A stretch of DNA of 64,000 nucleotides from Icerya purchasi (Eukaryota; Arthropoda; Insecta; Hemiptera; Monophlebidae): the NCBI GenBank assembly GCA_039619475.1, contig CM077116.1:173257863-173321862 (forward strand), read 5' to 3'. Below, one piece after another: positions 56,816 through 64,000 of this stretch. Positions within the stretch are counted from its first letter, which is position 1; each line of letters begins with the position of its first letter. Under the pieces are notes generated by a model that searched no databases, was not told the DNA's origin, and worked only from the letters and a program-made list of their open reading frames with translations. A program made the translations under genes and the position numbers.

Positions 56816-59369
56816 CCCTTTTAAGACTGAGCAAATATTAAACTTAAAAAAATAAAGTATTGTACAGGAATACAGATTTATATTAAAAGTTGTTAGTACT
56901 AATAAGTAGAATAAAATAATTAATGTAAAAAATAAAAAGGCATTAATTAATATGAGACCATAAACTTAACTGAAAGGAGTTACATTAATCAACCATTACG
57001 TATAACGCATTATCTTAGTAATGCATTGAAACAGAAAAAGAAAAAAAAAAAAAACCGAAGTTTTAAAGAAAAAAACTAACGAAATTAGGGAATATTTTTT
57101 AACATGAGTGATGCGTATCAAACTGATATAAATTTTGATATATAAAGAGCATTGAATAAGAAGTGCTGGCACTTTTGTGTACGTTGAATACGTAATTTTG
57201 AAAATTTCCTTGGAAATATTTTTGAAAATGTTTTTCAGTTTGTTTAATAATTTAATGAAGTGTGCAGAAAAAGTGAATGAATTATTTTTAGTCGAGGTTA
57301 ATTTTTCAATCGGAACATACAACAATTAATCTAAATTTTTTGGTGGAAAATTAATTTACTTCCAAGAAAAATCGGTAATGAATAATGCGAGTTGCTTTGT
57401 TTACGGTAGCCGCGTTGTAAAAATAGTACATTTTAATCAATTATCGCACGCGTTACCTGAATAAATTTTTATTTGCTTTTTTCACCGATAAAATGTACAC
57501 AGAGCTTCGCATTGTGCGATTCAGAAATGAATTTCGATCACTCTGTAAATTAAAATACATCTATCATCTCCGCTTCGGTGTAACATCCTAATGCCTGTGT
57601 AAACATCGTCCATTTTTGTACGATAACAAAATTACGCTTCTGTTAGCTTCAACTTCGCACAAATTATGAATTAATGAAAGCGATTTTCCTTTTTTTTTTT
57701 CATACTTCCCAGTCCTAGGTTATCAATTATTAATGAAGATGTTTCACGATATTTTCTCAGCTATCTTATTAACAAAATAATTACATGCTGCCGATAGCAC
57801 AGAAACATAATAATGTTCAGCACATTGTTTTTACTAAAGTTTTTATGATCTTCCTTTTCCGACCCGAATTATCGCATCTCTTGCAGTGTTCCAAGTCCTA
57901 CTCTGTACTTTTAACTACAGTTACGGTGTAAGGAAAAAAGAAATACGTTGTAGCGCGTTGAGAAATATAAAAAAATCCGATAAAAGTCATTAATTAAAAA
58001 CTAGCCTATTTTCTAAGCTATTCAAAGTATCGTCGGTTTTTAACCGATTCGGACGTCTTAGCTGCACTGATCATTTGCTGCATTTCGTTTTGGAAAATTT
58101 TGCAAATTGTTTTTTTGATAGGCTGCCGCGTGTAAGTTGCAGTTTGAAACAATATATTCAACTTACCGGAGATTTTTCGAGAGATTTGTTATCGAAGTTA
58201 TTGCAAGATTTGATCGATGGAACATATATTTTGATTTCGTGCTTTAAGATCGGTTTCAGAAAATTGTAAGACTTAATGTTACATTAATGTACATCGCCCT
58301 GAAATACATTTTTTATAGAATAATTACTTTTTACTTTTTAGTGCGTTTTTATTCAATTTTTAAAATAAATCTCGAAGTCGGTATTTTTTTTTTTTTAAAT
58401 ATTTTATTTTATAATTTTTAGCATTACACTTAATTTTTTTTTGCTAAAAATCAACTTTTTTATTACATTATTCTCCATTGGCGTATTTTTTTTGGGGGTT
58501 GGGGTCACTCCCCCCTCAAAATTTTGGAGACATTTGATTGCTCAGAGCGATACGGTTTGAAGGGCGGAATTATATTTGTTATACTTACACTGTAATGGAT
58601 TTTGTTTTTTTATAAAGTGATACGCTTATACTGGGTTATAAGTAAGGTTTGGATTTATATGCACTAAAAAACCTTGAAATGTGAACTAAAAATATGCATG
58701 AAAGGCTAAAATATGCACGAAAACATACATTAAAAATTTCATAATAGACAGTATACATTAAAAAAATTAAATTAATTTGTTTTGGGCATCAAATGTTTAT
58801 TAACATGCTGCATTTTCTTCCATTACATTAATTTACATTAAAAAAAACAACAAAACATTAAATTATAAATCTAAATTTAAACATTATTATATGTACATTT
58901 AGCTTTCAGTACAGAAAACGAGCTCTCTACATCGCAAGATACAACCAGTAAAATATTTAAATGCGCCCACTTTTATCTAATTGAATCGAAACGGCAAATG
59001 ATCTATACTGAAGACGGCATGTACAGATCAAATTTGTCATAAATCGTGCGTGTAAGTACATATGTGTGTGTATATGTATATATCCGGTACATGGTTCGGG
59101 GGACAGTTATCCATCGCAAGGTTGGAGATAGCGTAATACTGTTAACTAGTATCAATTATATATTAGCGTGAAAAAGATTGGTCAAAAATATTTGTTTTTG
59201 TTTGCCGACACTATTGTTCGACTTAGTCAATTAGCAATATAAATATAAAAATTCTAAAAGATCGAAAAGTAAATACTCTGTTTAAATTCATTTCATTTCA
59301 TTTATAAAAGAAATAAGATTCATATTGTCAGTTCCACATGTTACCTTGGTCTCTTCCTAAACAGTCGTC
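56816..59369. other. No recognisable gene
   Basis: A+T-rich. Holds an inverted ACCGACTTC-type repeat at about 58,310-58,395 and a G/C-run pair (GGGGGTTGGGGTCACTCCCCCC, about 58,493-58,515) that may be the end of a DNA transposon. The ORF 58075-58269 has no family match. Confidence 0.35.
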
Positions 59370-60198
59370 TCTTTTTCCAAGAACATATTAATTATCTTTA
59401 TAACTCTTGCTTTAAAATACTAAATCTCCTAAAATCTTTATGCCCCTCAAGTGTGGCGGTGATCCATTTATTCTCCTCATTCTTTACAAAGCCATCATTC
59501 GTTCCGTAGTTGACTACTTCTCTTTTCTATATGGTAATGCCTCAAATTCTCTTCTTGCAGAGCTTGATAGAATCCAAAATTTGTGCCTTCGGCTTTGCAT
59601 TGAGGTAGTCTAGAATCTTCTCCTATCCACGCTATTCTCTCCGAATCCGGTATTGAACCGATCCCCGTTTAACTACTGTTTTCTTATAAAACGTTTCCCG
59701 ATTTCCTCGTCCAAGCTTATTTCCTCCTATTTGTATATTAAAGGACACTGGCGTTTTGTTCCTCATAAAATCCCGGTTCTAGCTCTCATAGCTGCTCGAG
59801 TTTCTAAATTCTCTCCTCAAGTCTTTTCCTTTAATATAAGCTTCCTTATTTTTCTCTTAACTTCAATAGCATATGGCAGCCCATTTGTTTCTCCTTTCTT
59901 CACCTTCGCGCTAATTCTTCTTCCTACAACTTATTAATTAATGAATATCTCCAAATTTGAAATTCTTCATTTCCGCTTCATGTAAAATTCCTTACTGATG
60001 ATTCCAAAAGTGGAAATGGAGTGGGCGGTGCTTTTATAGCTCCCTCCTTGTATCACTCGGAATCTTTTAGTCTCCCTTCCTTCTGTTCAGTCTTTTCAGC
60101 TGAGGCTATCTCTATTTTCTTTGCTGTTTCGTTTATTTCCTCTACAACGGGCATCTCAAAATTCCTCATTGTTTCCGACTCCAACTTTTTCGTATAAG
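59370..60198 (+). mobile_element. LINE-A copy 8: RT connection and start of RNase H
   Basis: Plus strand. LKCGGDPFILLILYKAIIRS and VVDYFSFLYGNASNSLLAEL (thumb/connection) near 59,450-59,560, QNLCLRLCIE, then the open frame 59653-59937 (RFPISSSKLISSYLYIKGHW), which aligns with 55049-55321 of copy 7. RNase H begins FLTDDSKSGNGVGGAFIAPS (60,000) and reaches FSAEAISIFF and FLIVSDSN (60,180). It is cut there, 3' to the third motif. No tail, so the 3' end was lost by deletion or rearrangement. Confidence 0.75.
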
Positions 60199-60439
60199 AT
60201 GAGAAAATGTGATTTTTCTACTAAAGAACAAATTCAAAAGTATTCCAGAAAATTTTAATAATTCAGGTGGAAAGAGCATTTAGCAAATGTTTCTTTTTGT
60301 GATAAAAGATTAATAAATGTTTGCTAGCAATGTGGTGTTACACAATCCAAACTAAACATGCTGGCAGAAAGAGTATTATGATGCTCCATACACCAAGTAA
60401 TTCTGTCAAGATCCTTTTTCGAACGATTAACAGAGATAA

Positions 60440-60494
60440 AAGTCAAAGTTTAAAGTGGCCAAATGGTTTAGATGCCGGGATAAAAAAAAAAAAT
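60440..60494 (+). mobile_element. LINE-F copy 2: terminal stub
   Basis: 28 nt at 60453-60480 are identical to 21938-21965 of LINE-F copy 1 and lead into an A-run (60,483-60,494). Nothing upstream aligns clearly, so this is an extremely 5'-truncated copy or a composite. Confidence 0.6.
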
Positions 60495-60764
60495 CCAAAG
60501 AAAATAGGTACGATGGGGCCCATGCCCAGAATTTTTGAGGGGGGGGGGTGAACATTTTCTTCGCATATTTATTTTATAAAGAACAATACATTTTTCGCTA
60601 ATATTCATGCTATTAATAATTTCTATAATTGTGATTTATATATTAATAATTTACATAAATGAATTACCCCGTATAAACATTAATAAAAATTATATGTGTT
60701 ACTAATTATACTCGTAATAAAAAATTTTGCATAAAATATTAATGAAGTAATTAAGAAATTATTT

Positions 60765-62268
60765 CGAAAAAAACAACTTATTCTATGAAAATCAACACGG
60801 CTTTAGAGAAAAAAGATCTACGATAACATTACTAAGATTGATTGTAAATAAGATAAATATGGGATTTTCGATGGCAAACCAATTTCTAATTACATTTATA
60901 GACCTATCTAAAGCGTTTGACTTAGTCGACCATGATTTACTGATCAAGACGGAGTAGGTCAGGGCACCGTATTAGCCCTTATTTTCTTCTTAATTTACAC
61001 TAACTCGGTACGTAAGCATATTAAAAATGCAAAGCTATGTGCGATTGCCGGTGATATTACATTGATTAATGGAGCATAAAAATTTAGAAATAGCGGAAAG
61101 ATTATTACAAGAGGATATAGATAATTTTAGTAAATGGGCACATGATGGGAGGTTACGTATTAATATAAATAAATATAAATTACTGCACATTCGGAACAGT
61201 ACCAAAAATATGACACACGATCCGCGAATTACCCTCCATAATAATGATTGCATACATGAACTGAATATAAATAACAACACTTATTTGTGTTGTTGTCCAC
61301 CGCTTGAGAACATAGAAAATTTTAAATATCTAGGTATATATATCGATAAATCCTTGAACTCGAAAAAACACATTCAAAGTTTAAATTCGAAAATAAGACA
61401 GTCAATTCCAGCTTTACATAAAATAAAACAGGTTTTAGCATATCGCACATTACGTATATACTACGATTCAATAATAATGTCCAGAATTTTATATGGAATT
61501 CAAATATGGGGTGAGGCTAAGAAAACGGAAATAAATAAAATAAGCAAAATACAGAAAAGGTGTTTGAAACTTACACTCCCCTACTGGAAGGAAAACGATT
61601 CTGGATCAACTTGGTGGAAAGAAAACAACGAAATGTCCCCCAAGATATTTTCTATTATAGATTACTAGAATTTAATGTCAATAATATAAAATTACCATCT
61701 AGGCAAAAAACTCGATTAACAAGAAACTAAAATAATATATTACATCTACCCCTGGGGCGTAAATCTACGAATTGATAATACTGATGATTTAGTTCTAACT
61801 AAACTAATTAGTAAAATACCCCATCATATACTAAACGAAAAAAAACTTGGTGTGTGGAAAGGCGAAGTAAGGAAATGGCTGAAAGAATGGTGTAAAGAGT
61901 AAAACCCACGATACGGTTCGAATCATGACATTTTATAATTTCCTATTATTGTTCCTTTTTTTTTCTCTCTTTTTCTTTCTTTCTTTATTTATTTTTTCTT
62001 CTTTTCTTTTCTTCGTATTTGAAGATATTTTGCTACCCTCATGTATCAGTATGTAGATGAGTACTTGCAGTGTGTGTATGTATTTGTATGTGTGTACTAT
62101 GTCATAAGTTATATAAACTTAGTTGACTATTATTATGATGTATAGGATAAGCAAGAATAATTGTAATGTTGTATCTTAAATAAACGGTAATAAGAGTGTC
62201 GGACACTCACACAACGGGCATACTTGCCCTGTGAGACCTACAACTTATTTATAAAAAAAAAAAAAAAA
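60765..62268 (+). mobile_element. LINE-C copy 2
   Basis: Plus strand. It starts inside RT (LFYENQHGFREKRSTITLLR) and runs LITFIDLSKAFDLVDHDLLI, then skips ~120 bp present in copy 1 and resumes at QGTVLALIFFLIYTNSVRKH. The catalytic box reads IAGD (61044-61055) instead of YADD. The thumb and C-terminus are in the open frame 61069-61668 and onward to KGEVRKWLKEWCKE and a stop near 61,900. The 3' UTR ends CATACTTGCCCTGTGAGACC and a poly(A) tail (about 62,251-62,268). 5'-truncated. Confidence 0.85.
61069..61668 (+). pseudogene. LINE-C copy 2 RT thumb/connection, open frame
   Basis: 199 codons: LLQEDIDNFSKWAHDGRLRI, NINKYKLLHIRN, FKYLGIYIDKSLNSKKHI, RTLRIYYDSIIMSRILYGIQ and IWGEAKKTEINKISKIQKRC. 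These are RT blocks after the catalytic box (SKWAxxxxLxINxxK, YLGIYID, RILYGI). The ATG at 61,069 is internal to the original ORF. The catalytic box just upstream has lost its first Asp. No RNase H follows. Confidence 0.85.
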
Positions 62269-62704
62269 ATTAGAAATATGCAGCATATTTTTTCTTTTTT
62301 CTTTTAAAGGTAGTTAAGAACACGCGAATAAATCATTAATGTTTAATTTCAATTTTTGATTTTTTCCAGATTTTTATGTATTTATAATAACTATTTCAGT
62401 TCTCATGGGAGGGGGGGGGTCCCCCGTGGACACGACCTTGGGTACGATAGATAATGTTTTCTCTAAAGGTTTATTAGACTTCCTAATAGTGATAATTTTA
62501 GACTTCTTCCATCCGCCTGTTACATCATTTGAGTGGAGAAAGTAGTTAAATTATCTCTGTAAATTTGGTTATCTTATCCAGAACACGACTCCTTACGTAT
62601 TCAGGATTTTCTTTTAAATGTTAACCGTTTTAATTTAATCAACATGATTGTGGTTCAGTGAGAACGATACTAGTCGACAAATTTATATAATTATTATGTT
62701 CAAT
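62269..62704. other. No recognisable feature; G-run
   Basis: A G-run (62,409-62,419) followed by TCCCCC. Together with the G-run at 60,538-60,549 on the other side of LINE-C copy 2, it may represent two ends of a split DNA element, but the match is poor. Confidence 0.3.
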
Positions 62705-62721
62705 ATTTTCCCGGTTTTAAC

Positions 62722-63445
62722 TTTTTTTTGAGCGAGGTGGGTGAGAGACACGAGGCAGGATCTTTACCCAGGAATGATTGGAAAAGGTAAGAGTCAATTA
62801 TATCTTAATACAATATCAAATATTGGTTATACGATATATTGAATATAACAGGAATAACGTGTAGAAAAGGAAGGATATACGAGGCGCAATAAAGAGTAGG
62901 AAAATCAAGTCCCAGCCATTGGAGTACAATAATGGAATGTTCAATAGAAAGAGACGACACTCAAAGATCATATAATCAGCGAATCAAAAGCAACTCAACG
63001 GGGGAGAAAGGTAGTAGAATATGACTTAAAAGTGTAGGTGAATAATCGAGACAGCAACAGAACGGCGATGTGAGGGAAACAAAAGGAGCCGCAGATTAGC
63101 AGGAAGATTAGGCTGGGCAGATAAAAAATGAATAATTATTAAAAAAAGGAGGAATTATAAATATCCAACTAAAATCCGAAAAAAAAAGTTTAAAAAGCGG
63201 AAGGAGATAAGAGGATGAAATTTTTTTTTAAAAACGGAAGCGGAAAGAAGCAGTAGCTGGAGTGCCAACGAATCAGCTGCTTCATTACCAAAGGTGCCCA
63301 GGTGGTTGCGAATCCACGGTAAATACCAATATGAATGGAATGGAGGGAAAAAAGAATGTGGACAAATGAATGTGTGGGAGAAAAATTGAAGTGCGCTCGT
63401 AGAACCAGAACATAGTCTGTATATCTAATGAATCAGTATACAGCA
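62722..63445 (-). mobile_element. LINE-A copy 9: RNase H tail and C-terminal remnant
   Basis: Minus strand, tail T-run 62,722-62,729. It starts near 63,445 with YTDSLDIQTMFWF (third RNase H motif), then after frame changes WIRNHLGTFGNEAADSLA (fourth motif with Asp), and ends in PTLYCASYIPSFS, the family's zinc-knuckle downstream block; the knuckle itself is decayed. The 3' end carries the family hairpin (TGGGT 62738-62742, ACCCA 62766-62770). Confidence 0.7.
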
Positions 63446-64000
63446 TTTATTTTTAATTTTTAATTATTAATTCCTTGTTTATTTATTTATTTATATCAAC
63501 CTGTAGTATCAACTGTCCATTTAATATCGACTTCTGTTATCGAGCCTAACATTTATATTTCGTATCGCATATATGGTTGGTTATTTCGAAACATTTTGGT
63601 TTTGAATTCATAATTTTATATCACTTTTTTAATTCGCCTCTGATTATCATATATTCTTTGTTTTAATTTAACGGGGGAACTTTTTGACCGTCAATATTAT
63701 AAATGATGGATTTTTATCTTTTTCAATTTTTTTTTTTTGCCCAACACTCTTCAGAACGTAACTCTACGTGTAAGAAGTCGTGGATTTTTTTTTTAAAATA
63801 TTTAAAGTGAATTTGATTTTTTACGATTAGTCTTTCATTGAAAATTACATTTGTCAGGTAAAAATTGCCACAAAATATCGTATCTTGCAATTAGGAATTT
63901 TCTTTTATAGACGGCTGGAAGACGATATAATAACCGAATAGTGCTGAAAAGGCGGATGAGCTTTAAAGTTACACCACTACAAGAGCGAGGACATATGGCT
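63446..64000. other. No recognisable feature
   Basis: A+T-rich with T-runs near 63,728 and 63,785. Nothing assignable before the window ends. Confidence 0.4.

Noticed and set aside
58075..58269. 64-codon ORF that looks compositionally like a protein (LLSKLLQDLIDG)
   Set aside because: No neighbours, no family match, and short enough to be chance.
60741..62280. Target-site duplication for LINE-C copy 2
   Set aside because: TTAAGAAATTAT and TTAGAAATAT at the two flanks are similar but not identical and lie in A+T-rich sequence.
60538..62419. Pair of G-runs flanking LINE-C copy 2 as ends of one DNA transposon
   Set aside because: The two ends do not align convincingly beyond the G-run and GGTACGAT-like bases.

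Overview
The window looks like a piece of an arthropod, most likely insect, nuclear genome. It is strongly A+T-rich by eye, has no operons or ribosome-binding sites, is full of (TA)n, (CA)n and (GA)n microsatellites and poly(A)/poly(T) tracts, and carries typical insect transposons (jockey, R1-like, RTE-like and RNase H-bearing non-LTR elements, a mariner, a hAT, foldback MITEs, a tRNA-derived SINE). I cannot name the species. I find no convincing host protein-coding gene, rRNA, functional tRNA or CRISPR array.

The window is a graveyard of non-LTR retrotransposons. I use private labels. LINE-A (RNase H-bearing, I/LOA-like) has nine copies: 0.2-1.1(+), 7.5-8.0(-), 8.0-8.6(-), 11.0-11.3(+), 12.7-13.4(-), 51.2-53.6(+), 53.6-56.8(-), 59.4-60.2(+) and 62.7-63.4(-) kb. 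LINE-B (RNase H-bearing) has copies at 13.4(+), 24.3-27.7(-), 32.3(-) and 42.8-43.8(-) kb. LINE-C (CR1/Daphne-like, no RNase H seen) has copies at 38.5-41.3(+), 49.6-50.2(-) and 60.8-62.3(+) kb. LINE-D is one R1-like C-terminal fragment at 40.5-41.1(-) kb. LINE-E is at 37.4-38.5(+), LINE-F at 19.4-22.0(+) with a tiny tail at 60.45(+), and LINE-G at 45.6-46.3(+) kb. Jockey copies lie at 22.5-23.9(+) and 29.8-31.05(-) kb, and RTE-like fragments at 1.5(-), 11.3-12.7(+) and 23.0-23.4(+) kb. Every reverse transcriptase I can read is broken by frameshifts, stops, deletions or lost catalytic residues.

DNA transposons and foldbacks: a mariner pseudogene at 9.2-10.25 kb sits between long inverted repeats (8.8-9.09 and 10.29-10.6 kb). 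An MITE with ~270-bp inverted arms lies at 34.9-35.6 kb. A family of elements starting TTAATTACAA is seen at 2.2, 16.8 and 49.4 kb; the 16.8-kb copy is one long nested palindrome. Small foldbacks lie at 4.75-4.95 and 31.74-31.86 kb. A hAT remnant with a ZMYM1-like dimerisation domain is at 44.3-44.9 kb.

The insertion history can be partly read. LINE-C copy 1 carries both a 186-bp structured retroposon with 9-bp target duplications and an R1-like insertion. A jockey copy has 13-bp target duplications, a LINE-A copy has 11-bp ones, and a stack of LINE-A, RTE, LINE-A and LINE-B lies at 11-13.9 kb. The most interesting signals are structural: hairpins just upstream of the poly(A) tails of LINE-B (with compensatory changes) and LINE-A, a 28-nt terminal block identical in two LINE-F copies that contains a pol III A-box-like motif, and the structured 186-bp retroposon. 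Long stretches between these elements hold nothing I can recognise and may be host intergenic or intronic DNA.
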